Assembly: GCF_900110855.1 (NCBI RefSeq)
Contig: NZ_FOFA01000001.1
Location: 682,001-746,000, forward strand
DNA length: 64,000 bases
Reading direction: 5' to 3'
DNA from: Microlunatus flavus
Lineage (GTDB): Bacteria > Actinomycetota > Actinomycetes > Propionibacteriales > Propionibacteriaceae
The stretch's first letter is position 1. The number at the start of each line of letters is the position of its first letter. The position numbers were made by a program, and so were the translations under genes. Below, piece by piece: positions 8,401-15,822 of this stretch. The notes beneath the pieces were generated by a model, which saw nothing but the letters and a program-made list of their open reading frames with translations, was not told the DNA's origin and searched no databases.

Positions 8401-9207
8401 GTGACGACCGCCGAGCGCAGCCTGGCCGGGCCCGTGGTGCCCGTCGTGCCGGCGCCGACCGGCACGTCCGTGCGGGCCGGTCTGCTCCGGATGGTGGCTC
8501 AGGACCTGCGGTGGGCGTTCCAGCGCCCGTACGGCTGGCTGGTCGGGATCGCCGTCAACCTGGTGCTGTCGCTGGCCTACCTGCTCGTCGAACCGCTGCG
8601 GGACGGCACGCACCGCGACTGGGCCGTCCTCGTCGGCACGTACTTCGCCGTGTTCATCCTGGCCGACGTGACCAGCACCAACGTCCTGGGCGTCGACGCG
8701 GAGCGCACCCGGCTGCGGCTCCTGCGCGGCGTCGCGCTGACCAAGATCCTGCTCGTCAAGAACATCGCCCTGATGGTCATCGTGGGCCTGCCGACCCTCG
8801 TCGCCACGGCGTGGATCACGGTCGTCGACGAGCCGGACTACCGCCTGGCACTGACCCTGCCGGGCGTCCTCTACCCCACGCTGCTCTGGCTCGGCGTGGG
8901 CAACCTCGTGTCGGTGCTGCTGCCCTACCGGCCGCTGCCGCTGCGCGTGCGCTGGCAGCAGCGCCGCGTGTGGCGGCGCACGGGGCGCTGGCTGTTCTGC
9001 CTCGGGCTGCCGTACGCGCTGTGCCTCGCGGTCGACCCGATGTCACGGGTGCCCCGCCTGCTGAGCTCGGTGCTGCACCTGCCCCGCGGCTCCGGCGTGC
9101 ACGGCGTCGAGGTGCTCGCCCTTGGAGTGGTGTGCTGGGGCCTGCTAAGCGCCGTGGCGGTCCGGCTGGCGCACCGGCGCAGCATCGGCCTCGACGACCT
9201 GCTCTGA
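8401..9207 (+). CDS. Multi-pass membrane protein, ABC-2-permease-like
   Basis: This 268-residue protein has a charged N-terminus and about six hydrophobic segments, near residues 45-66, 78-98, 120-142, 150-172, 198-212 and 236-256. The order (cytoplasmic helix RMVAQDLRWAFQRPYGW, then a helix pair and the segment TKILLVKNIALMVIVGLP) recalls ABC-2 type permeases. No ATP-binding partner is next to it, so this remains a guess. The GTG start follows a region without a clear ribosome site. The NarL-type two-component pair lies downstream, but a 276-nt gap and an antisense small gene separate them. Confidence 0.6.
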   Translation: MTTAERSLAGPVVPVVPAPTGTSVRAGLLRMVAQDLRWAFQRPYGWLVGIAVNLVLSLAYLLVEPLRDGTHRDWAVLVGTYFAVFILADVTSTNVLGVDAERTRLRLLRGVALTKILLVKNIALMVIVGLPTLVATAWITVVDEPDYRLALTLPGVLYPTLLWLGVGNLVSVLLPYRPLPLRVRWQQRRVWRRTGRWLFCLGLPYALCLAVDPMSRVPRLLSSVLHLPRGSGVHGVEVLALGVVCWGLLSAVAVRLAHRRSIGLDDLL

Positions 9208-9239
9208 GCCCGACGCGGTCCCTCCCGGACCCGGTGGGC

Positions 9240-9377
9240 TCAGCCGCGCGCCGGGGTCACCGTGTCGGTCGCCGCGGCCCACTCGCTCTGGTCGGCCGGC
9301 TGCCGCGTGCGCCGCCGGACGGCCCACACCACCCCGCCCGCGCAGGCACCGACCAGAGCCGCGACCGTCCACCTCAC
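9240..9377 (-). CDS. 45-residue single-pass membrane protein
   Basis: This short frame starts with GTG at 9377 and ends with TGA at 9240. One membrane helix (WTVAALVGACAGGVVWAV) is followed by a basic stop-transfer RRRTRQ and a tail containing EWAAATDTV. The tail resembles the C-terminal signature of the DLW-39 family of tiny actinobacterial proteins, so it may be a distant member. Support for a real gene is a perfect TAGGCT box exactly 6 nt before the start codon, the same geometry as at other genes in this window. It lies antisense in the gap between two plus-strand genes. Function unknown. Confidence 0.6.
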   Translation of the reverse strand: MRWTVAALVGACAGGVVWAVRRRTRQPADQSEWAAATDTVTPARG

Positions 9378-9383
9378 GCCGCC

Positions 9384-9389
9384 AGCCTA
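9384..9389 (-). promoter_or_regulatory. -10 box of the 45-residue gene, leaderless
   Basis: TAGGCT on the minus strand ends 6 nt before the GTG at 9377, so transcription would begin at or next to the start codon. Confidence 0.6.
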
Positions 9390-9468
9390 ACCAGCGCGTG
9401 GGCCCGCGGGCCGAGACCCGACGGCACCGGCACGACCGTGGTGGGATGCGGGCGGGACCGCCGGCTCG

Positions 9469-9474
9469 TAGGGT
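9469..9474 (+). promoter_or_regulatory. -10 box of the sensor kinase, near-leaderless
   Basis: TAGGGT ends 9 nt before the ATG at 9484; no Shine-Dalgarno of useful strength fits between. Confidence 0.5.
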
Positions 9475-9483
9475 CGAGACGCC

Positions 9484-10704
9484 ATGCTCACCGCCGAACG
9501 CCTCGTGCGCGACCGCCAGCTCCTCTTCGACCTGTGCCTGTGCGCCCTCGTGTCGGTCGTGACGACCGGCTACTCCCTGGCGGTGGGCGAGCGGGCGCTC
9601 GGCCTCGCCTCGCTCGTCGTGACGCTGCCGCTGCTCGTGCGCCGGGCCTTCCCGGCGGCGGCCTTCGTGATGATGACGGCCGGCTGCCTGTTCTCCCTCG
9701 CCGTCAGCCAGCTGCCGTCCGCGGCGGGCATCGTCTCCGTGCCGATCATGGTCTACACGCTCGCCCGCTGGAGCCCGCGCACGCTCGCCCGGCTCGGGTG
9801 GGCGGTGGGCGTCGTGGGTTCGGTGCTCGGGCCGGCGCGCTGGGCGCTGGGCGGCGGGGGGCTGACCGACGTCACCGTCTTCATGGTCAGCGTGGTCGCC
9901 TGCCTGGCCGTGGTGTCCGGGACCTACGTGGTGGGCCGCAAGCTGCGCGAGTCCGAGGACAGCGCGGGGCGCCAGCGCAGCGCGGAGGCCGAGCGGGTCC
10001 GGCTGCTGGAGTCCGAGCAGGAGCAGCGCGAGCGGGCCGCCACCGTCGACGAGCGCAACCGGATCGCGCGCGAGCTGCACGACATCGTGGCCCACTCCCT
10101 CTCGGTGATCGTCGTGCAGGCCGAGGGCGGGCGGGCCCTGGCCACCCGGCACCCCGAGCGCGCCGGCGAGGTCCTCGGAACCATCGCCGAGACGGGCCGC
10201 GAGGCGCTGACCGAGACCCGCCGCATCCTCGGCGTGCTGCGCGACGGCCGCGGGGACGCGAGCACCGCGTACGGGCCGCAGCCCGGGCTCGCCGACATCG
10301 CCGACCTGGTGCGCCGCACGAGCGAGCGGGCCGAGCTGACGACGTTCGGCACGGCGCCGCCCCTGTCGCCGGCCGTGGGGCTGACCGCGTACCGGGTGGT
10401 GCAGGAGTCGCTGACCAACGTCCTCAAGCACGCCGGGCCGGACGCCCGCGCCCGCGTCGTCGTGGCGTGCACCGCCGACGCGGTCGAGATCGAGGTGGTC
10501 GACGACGGCGGCGGCGCGGCCGCGGTGCCCCCGCCCGACGGGCAGGGCCACGGGCTGCGCGGGATGGCCGAGCGGGTCAGCCTGCACGACGGCGAGCTGT
10601 CGGCCGGCCCCGGCGCGAACGGAGGGTTCGTCGTGCGGGCCTGGATCCCGTACGAGCGGGCGGTCGAGACCCAGCCCGACCTGCCGCGGGTGGTGGCGTG
10701 GTGA
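9484..10704 (+). CDS. NarL-family sensor histidine kinase
   Basis: This 406-residue kinase has an N-terminal block of about five membrane helices (residues 15-150), a short coiled-coil linker (158-190) and a HisKA_3 dimerisation domain with phospho-acceptor His199 in ARELHDIVAHSL. A HATPase domain follows, with the N-box VVQESLTNVLKHAG and the G-box GHGLRGMAERV. The membrane block has almost no extracellular loops, so the signal probably lies within the membrane, as in DesK-like kinases. Its stop overlaps the response regulator start by 4 nt, which marks them as a pair. Confidence 0.92.
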   Translation: MLTAERLVRDRQLLFDLCLCALVSVVTTGYSLAVGERALGLASLVVTLPLLVRRAFPAAAFVMMTAGCLFSLAVSQLPSAAGIVSVPIMVYTLARWSPRTLARLGWAVGVVGSVLGPARWALGGGGLTDVTVFMVSVVACLAVVSGTYVVGRKLRESEDSAGRQRSAEAERVRLLESEQEQRERAATVDERNRIARELHDIVAHSLSVIVVQAEGGRALATRHPERAGEVLGTIAETGREALTETRRILGVLRDGRGDASTAYGPQPGLADIADLVRRTSERAELTTFGTAPPLSPAVGLTAYRVVQESLTNVLKHAGPDARARVVVACTADAVEIEVVDDGGGAAAVPPPDGQGHGLRGMAERVSLHDGELSAGPGANGGFVVRAWIPYERAVETQPDLPRVVAW

Positions 10705-11390
10705 GCGGGATCGCGGCGGTCCCTTCGACCGCGACGCGGGTGTTCCTGGTCGACGACCAGGCGCTGGTGCGCGGCGGGTTCCGGATGCTCATCGAGGCCG
10801 AGGACGACCTCGAGGTGGTCGGCGAGGCCTCCGACGGCCAGGAGGCGCTGGCGCGGCTGCGGACCACCCCGGCCGACGTCGTGCTCATGGACGTGCGGAT
10901 GCCCGTGCTCGACGGCGTCGAGACCACCCGGCGCCTGCTCGCCGACGGCAACCCGGCCCGCGTGCTCGTGCTGACGACGTTCGACCTGGACGAGTACGTG
11001 TTCGCCGCGCTCAAGGCGGGGGCCAGCGGCTTCCTGCTCAAGGACGCGCGTCCCGACGAGCTGCTCTCGGCGATCCGCGACATCGCGGCGGGCGACGCCG
11101 TGATGGCCCCCAGCGCCACGCGCCGGCTGCTCGACCACGTCGTACCGACCCTGCCGGGCGAACCACCCAGCCGCGACGACAAGCGCCTCGACGAGCTCAC
11201 CGCCCGCGAGCTCGAGGTCCTGCGCGAGATCGCCGCCGGCGCGACGAACCCCGAGATTGGCGCCCGCCTCTACATGGCCGAGGGCACCGTCAAGACCCAC
11301 GTCGGCCGGCTGCTGTCCAAGCTCGGCGTCCGGGACCGCGTCGGCCTGGTCCTCTTCGCCTTCGAGGTCGGACTGCGACCCGACCGCTGA
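10701..11390 (+). CDS. NarL/LuxR-family response regulator
   Basis: This 229-residue regulator begins at the GTG that overlaps the kinase stop (GTGA). The receiver domain carries the acidic pair in FLVDDQ, phospho-acceptor Asp64 in LMDVRMP and the conserved Lys in LLKDARPDE. The C-terminal LuxR helix-turn-helix reads LTARELEVLREIAAGATNPE then GTVKTHVGRLLSKLGVRDR. It is partner to the upstream kinase. No obvious target operon adjoins it. Confidence 0.93.
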   Translation: MSGIAAVPSTATRVFLVDDQALVRGGFRMLIEAEDDLEVVGEASDGQEALARLRTTPADVVLMDVRMPVLDGVETTRRLLADGNPARVLVLTTFDLDEYVFAALKAGASGFLLKDARPDELLSAIRDIAAGDAVMAPSATRRLLDHVVPTLPGEPPSRDDKRLDELTARELEVLREIAAGATNPEIGARLYMAEGTVKTHVGRLLSKLGVRDRVGLVLFAFEVGLRPDR

Positions 11391-11409
11391 CGCGGCCGAC
11401 CTCCCCGGG

Positions 11410-11458
11410 CGAGAGGTGGATGAGCCCGGCCCCGACGAGGAGGACGGGCTCCCTCTCG
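11410..11458. terminator. Two-step inverted repeat between convergent genes
   Basis: CGAGAGG at 11410-11416 pairs with CCTCTCG at 11452-11458, and GAGCCCG at 11422-11428 with CGGGCTC at 11445-11451. The structure sits in the 70-nt gap between the response regulator and the convergent oxidoreductase gene and could end both transcripts. Confidence 0.5.
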
Positions 11459-11460
11459 GC

Positions 11461-12456
11461 TCAGCTCTTGGGTGCGGCCTCGCGCAGCGCGGCGAGGATC
11501 GGCTCCGCCGCGGTGTCGAGGAACTCGCGCTGGCCGTCGTCGCCGACCTGGACCAGGGCGATGTCGGTGAAGCCGGCCTCCCAGTACGCGCTGACGGCCT
11601 GGACGATGGCGTCGACGTCGGGCCCGCAGGGGATCGACTCGGCGACGTCCTCGGGGCGGACGAACTGCGTCGCCCCGGCGAAGCCGTGCGGGGTCGGCAG
11701 GTCGGCGTTGACCGCCCAGCCGCCGCCGAACCAGCGGAACTGGTCGTGCGCCTTGGCGATCGCCGCGTCCTTGTCCGTGCCCCAGCAGATCGGGATCTGC
11801 CCGATCTTGCGGGAGCCCTTGCCGCTGGAGAGGATGCCGCCCTTCTCCTTGTCCCACGCCTTCACGGCGTCGGCGTCGGGCTCGACGGCGATGAGGTGGT
11901 CGCCGAGCGGCGCGAACCGCTCGATCGACTTCTCCCCCGACACGGCCATCCCGATGGGGACGCCGCCGTCCGGGGTGTCCCAGATCCGCGCCGAGTCGAC
12001 GCGGAAGTACTCCCCGCCCCACGTCACGAGCTCACCGGTGAGCAGCTCGCGGATGATCGTGGTCGCCTCCTCGAGCATGTCCTGGCGCTGCGCGACCGGC
12101 GCCCAGCCCTCGCCGGTGATGTGCTCGTTGAGGTTCTCCCCCGAACCGAGGCCGAGGGTGAAGCGCCCGTCGCTGATGATCTGCAGCGTCGCCGCCTTCT
12201 GCGCCACCACGGCCGGGTGGTAGCGCTGGATCGGGCAGGTCACGTACGTCATGAGCTCGACGCTCGAGGTGAGCGCGGCGACGGCGCCCAGCATGGTCCA
12301 CGCGTAGCCCGCGTGGCCCTGCGAGGCCAGCCACGGGGAGTAGTGGTCGCTGGAGACCTCGAAGTCGAAGCCGACCTGCTCGGCGCGCGCGCCGTACTCG
12401 ACGATCTGCTTGGGACCGCTCTGCTCGGTCATGAGGGTGTAGCCGAATCGCACCAT
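11461..12456 (-). CDS. LLM-class F420-dependent oxidoreductase, FGD-like
   Basis: This 331-residue TIM-barrel protein belongs to the luciferase-like family that uses coenzyme F420. Recognisable stretches are FEVSSDHYSPWL, TYVTCPIQRYHPAVVAQ, LGLGSGENLNEH and WDTPDGGVPIGMAVSG. They align by eye with F420-dependent glucose-6-phosphate dehydrogenase and its relatives. The substrate is not determined. The ATG at 12456 has no Shine-Dalgarno. It is a single-gene unit converging on the response regulator. Confidence 0.85.
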   Translation of the reverse strand: MVRFGYTLMTEQSGPKQIVEYGARAEQVGFDFEVSSDHYSPWLASQGHAGYAWTMLGAVAALTSSVELMTYVTCPIQRYHPAVVAQKAATLQIISDGRFTLGLGSGENLNEHITGEGWAPVAQRQDMLEEATTIIRELLTGELVTWGGEYFRVDSARIWDTPDGGVPIGMAVSGEKSIERFAPLGDHLIAVEPDADAVKAWDKEKGGILSSGKGSRKIGQIPICWGTDKDAAIAKAHDQFRWFGGGWAVNADLPTPHGFAGATQFVRPEDVAESIPCGPDVDAIVQAVSAYWEAGFTDIALVQVGDDGQREFLDTAAEPILAALREAAPKS

Positions 12457-12574
12457 GGGGACTGCTTACCCTGCCGCGGCCCGTCCTAGCACGGCAGGGG
12501 TCAGCCGTACGGCGCCCGCCGAGGACGTGCAGGACCCGCGCCGAGCCGGACCGGCGTCGCCGTCGACCTCCGGC

Positions 12575-12602
12575 CCCGGCCGGGCCCGTGAGCCCGACCG
12601 GG
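12575..12602 (-). terminator. Terminator-like hairpin after the DUF3072 gene
   Basis: CCCGGCCGGGC and GCCCGACCGGG pair with one mismatch around a 6-nt loop, 12 nt past the stop of the DUF3072 gene on its own strand. No T-run follows. Confidence 0.5.
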
Positions 12603-12614
12603 TGCGCGGGCGGG

Positions 12615-12974
12615 TCAGTCCTTGCCCGTCTTCTCCCGCAGGCGCTCGATCTGCTCCGACGCCTCACCCTTGGTGATGTCGGCAGGGATCTCCTCGCCCG
12701 CCTGGCGGGCGAGCGTGTCGAGGTAGCTCTTCTGGGCGGCGGTGATGGGGTCGCCGCCGGTCACCCACTCGCTCGGGTCCTTCTCCAGGGACGGGTCGCC
12801 GCTCCCGGAGGCGCCGAGCACCTCCTCGTTGTGCTCCGGCGAGGTCTGGACCTCCGAGGTCTCCTCGGCGGCGGCCTGGCTGGTCTCGGAGGTGAACTCG
12901 CCCTCGGGCGCGGTCGAGTCCTGGTCGCTGGTCGCGGTGGCGTTGCTGTCGTTCGTGCTGGCGCTGTCGGTCAT
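12615..12974 (-). CDS. DUF3072 domain protein
   Basis: This 119-residue protein has a long Ser/Thr/Glu-rich disordered N-terminus (residues 1-62) and a C-terminal DUF3072 module: DPSEWVTGGDPITAAQKSYL, then GEEIPADITKGEASEQIERL. The module is widespread in actinobacteria without a proven function, although its helix pairs recall small DNA- or protein-binding domains. The ATG at 12974 is chosen over upstream in-frame starts because TAGGTT lies 7 nt before it. It is divergent from topoisomerase IB. Confidence 0.85.
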   Translation of the reverse strand: MTDSASTNDSNATATSDQDSTAPEGEFTSETSQAAAEETSEVQTSPEHNEEVLGASGSGDPSLEKDPSEWVTGGDPITAAQKSYLDTLARQAGEEIPADITKGEASEQIERLREKTGKD

Positions 12975-12981
12975 GCCGCAC

Positions 12982-12987
12982 AACCTA
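12982..12987 (-). promoter_or_regulatory. -10 box of the DUF3072 gene, leaderless
   Basis: TAGGTT on the minus strand ends 7 nt before the ATG at 12974. Confidence 0.6.
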
Positions 12988-13125
12988 GGTCGGACCTCTG
13001 ACAGTTCTCGTGGGCGGTGGACGACCACACCCTCCGGGGGTGCACGACGCCGCCGGGCACGGCGGCAGGACCGGGTGTGCGCGGCCGTCGCGACGACCGG
13101 CCGCGTTACGCGGGGCGCCACCGGG

Positions 13126-13131
13126 TAAACA
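13126..13131 (+). promoter_or_regulatory. Promoter of topoisomerase IB, possibly stress-sigma type
   Basis: TAAACA ends 7 nt before the GTG at 13139. The same bases form GGGTAA (13123-13128) with GCGT 16 nt further upstream, which resembles the sigma-B pattern GNNT, 14-16 nt, GGGTA. Either reading gives a very short or no leader. Confidence 0.4.
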
Positions 13132-13138
13132 CGAACGC

Positions 13139-14197
13139 GTGGTCCGCCTCCGCACCGTCTCCCCGTCCCAGCCCGGCTGGACGCGCGAGCGCGTCCCCCC
13201 GGACCCGACGAAGGACTTCGAGTACCTCGGCCTGCAGGGCGAGAAGCTCGCCGGGCCGGACATGGAGCGCTGCGTCGCCCTCGTGATCCCGCCCGCGTGG
13301 GAGAAGGTCTGGATCTGCCCCGTCCCCAACGGCCACATCCAGGCCGTCGGGACCGACGAGGCCGGCCGGCGCCAGTACCGCTACCACGAGCAGTGGCGGA
13401 TCAAGCGCGACGCCGCCAAGCACGAGCGTGTCCTCGAGGTGGCCTCCGAGCTGCCCCGCGCGCGGCGCAAGGCGGCCAAGCACCTCGGGCTGCCCGGGAT
13501 GCCGCTGGAGCGGGCGATGGGGACGGCCTTCCGCCTGCTCGACCTCGGCTTCTTCCGCATCGGCGGCGAGGCGTACGCCGAGGAGAACCACAGCTACGGG
13601 CTCGCCACCATCCGCCGCGAGCACGTCTCCTTCGAGGGCGAGCAGGTCGTCTTCGACTACATCGCCAAGTCCGGCAAGGAGCGCTACATCGCGCTGGTCG
13701 ACAAGGCCGTGATGGCGTCGGTCCGCGCCCTCGTCGACCGCGACGACGACAACCCCGAGCTGCTGGCGTACGAGACCGCCGACGGCTGGCACGACGTGAC
13801 CTCGACCGAGATCAACGCCTACGTCAAGGACGTCGTCGGCGGCGAGGTCTCGGCCAAGGACTTCCGCACCTGGCACGGGACGGTGATCGCCGCGGTGGAG
13901 CTCGCCGAGCGCAACGAGGCGGCGACCACCGAGTCGAAGCGCAAGCGTGCGATCAGCGCGGCGATGAAGGACGTGTCGGCCTACCTGGGCAACACCCCGA
14001 CGGTGGCCCGCAAGTCCTACGTCGACCCGCGCCTGATCGACCTCTTCAACGACGGGATCACGATCGACCCGGCGCTGGCCAGGGGCAAGCACGACCTCGC
14101 GGGCGGCGCCACCCACGGCCGGATCGAGAAGGCCGTGCAGGAGCTGCTGACCACCAGCAAGCGCGAGCTCCGCAGGGAGCTGGCCCACCTGCAGTGA
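13139..14197 (+). CDS. DNA topoisomerase IB
   Basis: This 352-residue enzyme relaxes supercoils through a 3'-phosphotyrosyl intermediate. The catalytic tyrosine is Tyr294 in VARKSYVDPRL. The other active-site pieces are present: FFRIGGEAYAEENHSYG (Arg), YIAKSGKER (Lys) and DFRTWHGTV (Arg and His). The N-terminal domain shows FEYLGLQGEKL and RIKRDAAKHERVLE. I start it at GTG 13139, because the frame open upstream to 13010 codes for a low-complexity tail and a promoter-like box sits just before this codon. Bacterial IB enzymes are accessory to topoisomerase IA and gyrase. Confidence 0.93.
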   Translation: MVRLRTVSPSQPGWTRERVPPDPTKDFEYLGLQGEKLAGPDMERCVALVIPPAWEKVWICPVPNGHIQAVGTDEAGRRQYRYHEQWRIKRDAAKHERVLEVASELPRARRKAAKHLGLPGMPLERAMGTAFRLLDLGFFRIGGEAYAEENHSYGLATIRREHVSFEGEQVVFDYIAKSGKERYIALVDKAVMASVRALVDRDDDNPELLAYETADGWHDVTSTEINAYVKDVVGGEVSAKDFRTWHGTVIAAVELAERNEAATTESKRKRAISAAMKDVSAYLGNTPTVARKSYVDPRLIDLFNDGITIDPALARGKHDLAGGATHGRIEKAVQELLTTSKRELRRELAHLQ

Positions 14198-14217
14198 CGG
14201 GGGCCGGGCCCTCCGGC

Positions 14218-15624
14218 TCAGGCGGGGACGAGCACCGCGGGCAGCGCCTCGACGTGGGTCACGCCCGGGAGCTGGATGGTGAACTCGGCGCCGCCGTCGT
14301 CGGAGCGGCCGGCGCTCACGCTGCCGCCGTGGTCCTCGATGGTCTTGGCCACGATCGAGAGCCCCAGCCCGGTGCCCGGCGTCTTGCGCGCCGACGACCC
14401 GCGGAAGAACCGGTCGAAGACGTAGGGCAGGTCGGCCTCGGGGATGCCCGGGCCGGAGTCCGCGACGCGGAGACGGTTGCCCTCCAGGCGCACCCGGATG
14501 GTGCTGCCCGAGGGGCTCCACTTCACGGCGTTGTCGAGGAGGTTGGTGACCGTGCGCTCGAGGCCGTCCGGGTCGCCGATGACGTGGAACTCGTCCAGGG
14601 AGACGTCGAAGACCCGGTCCGAGCCGCGGCGCCGGACGCGCTCGACGGCGGCCTGCACGACGGTGCGGAGGTCGGTCGGCTTGAACGAGCCCGCGGAGTC
14701 GTCGCGCGAGAGCTGCACGAGGTCGCCGACCAGGCCGGTCAGCTCGCCGAGCTGGGCCCGGACGTCGCCGAGGATCTGGCTCTTCTGGGTGTCGGAGAGG
14801 TAGCCGTTGCGCAGGTCGCTGCTCAGCAGGTCGACGTTGGTCGTGAGGCTGGTGAGCGGGGTCCGCAGCTCGTGGCCGGCGTCGGCGACCAGCCGGGACT
14901 GCCGCTCGCGCATCCGGGTGATGGCACGCATGAGCTGGTTGAACGACGCCGCCAGCACGGAGAGGTCGCCGAAGGCGTACTTGATGGCGATGGGCTGGAA
15001 GTCGCGGGTGTCGGTCACGTGCTGCACCGCGGCGGTCAGCTGCCGGACGGGCCGCAGGGCGGAGCGGGCGACGAAGAAGCCGGCCACGCCCGCACCGACC
15101 ATGCTGGCCAGGACCACGCACAAGACGATGAGGCGCTCGGTGGAGAGGATCTCGAGCACGGGGCCGAGCGGGCGGGCGACCACCAGCGCGTAGCCGCTCG
15201 CCCCGGCGGGCACCGCGACCACGACGTACGGGAGGCCGCGGGTGTCGACGCCGGTCCGCTGGACGCGCGGGCCGTCCGGCGTCGCGGCGGTGAGGTCGCC
15301 CGGCTCGATGACCAGCTCGGCCGTCTCGCCCGGGAAGCGGACGACCCGCCCGGTCGGGTCCACCGCCTCGACGATGACCCCGCCGGCCTGCCTGGACTCG
15401 GGCAGGAGCGTGCCGGACTGCTGCAGCGAGGCGGTGGTGTCGGAGACGATGTCGTCGGCGATGGAGAAGGCGACGGACTGCGAGGCGGCGACCAGCGTGT
15501 GGCGGAGGGCGATGTAACCGGCGACGTTGGAGACGAGGATGGCGAGCATGACGAGCAGGACGGTGAGCAGGGTCACCCGTCGCTGCAGCGGCTTGCGCCG
15601 CAAGTAGCTCCAGAGACCTTCCAC
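14218..15624 (-). CDS. MprB-like sensor histidine kinase, orphan
   Basis: This 468-residue kinase has membrane helices at about 18-40 and 164-186 enclosing an extracytoplasmic sensor domain, then a HAMP segment (SALRPVRQLTAAVQHV). HisKA follows with His251 in VADAGHELRTPLTSL. The HATPase boxes are NLLDNAVKWSP, VADSGPGIP and GTGLGLSIVAK. Order and motifs resemble mycobacterial MprB, which senses envelope stress. The GTG start has GGAGGA upstream. The gene before it on the same strand would normally be the OmpR-type regulator, but here a divergent glucosidase lies there, so the partner must be encoded elsewhere. Confidence 0.9.
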   Translation of the reverse strand: MEGLWSYLRRKPLQRRVTLLTVLLVMLAILVSNVAGYIALRHTLVAASQSVAFSIADDIVSDTTASLQQSGTLLPESRQAGGVIVEAVDPTGRVVRFPGETAELVIEPGDLTAATPDGPRVQRTGVDTRGLPYVVVAVPAGASGYALVVARPLGPVLEILSTERLIVLCVVLASMVGAGVAGFFVARSALRPVRQLTAAVQHVTDTRDFQPIAIKYAFGDLSVLAASFNQLMRAITRMRERQSRLVADAGHELRTPLTSLTTNVDLLSSDLRNGYLSDTQKSQILGDVRAQLGELTGLVGDLVQLSRDDSAGSFKPTDLRTVVQAAVERVRRRGSDRVFDVSLDEFHVIGDPDGLERTVTNLLDNAVKWSPSGSTIRVRLEGNRLRVADSGPGIPEADLPYVFDRFFRGSSARKTPGTGLGLSIVAKTIEDHGGSVSAGRSDDGGAEFTIQLPGVTHVEALPAVLVPA

Positions 15625-15684
15625 CGCGCCGGTCCTCCACCTCTGACGTCGCCGTCGTCCGCGCCGGCACCTGGGGAGCGCCGG

Positions 15685-15770
15685 TCACTGTGAACATCGT
15701 AAGCCTCAGTTCGAACATTTCTCAGAAAAATCTCAAGACTCTTCTGCAACGTGGCCCCGAGTCCCTGCTC
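15685..15770. promoter_or_regulatory. AT-rich divergent promoter island
   Basis: The stretch around 15697-15752 is the most AT-rich in this part of the window and lies between the divergent kinase and glucosidase genes. It contains the perfect palindrome GTTCGAAC (15712-15719), TACGAT on the minus strand (15697-15702) as a possible -10 box, and repeated CTCA(A/G) elements. It probably carries both promoters and an operator. Confidence 0.45.
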
Positions 15771-15822
15771 GAAGGGGCGCTTGGGAGCATGGTCGGACCG
15801 ACAGAGCCGTGGGAGGACGTCC

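Noticed and set aside
10701-11390. NarL-type response regulator as partner of the MprB-like kinase
   Set aside because: It is coupled by overlap to its own HisKA_3 kinase and belongs to a different regulator family.
13106-15718. 870-residue antisense frame over topoisomerase IB and the kinase
   Set aside because: Composition is the reverse-complement echo of real genes; no recognisable motif and no start signal.
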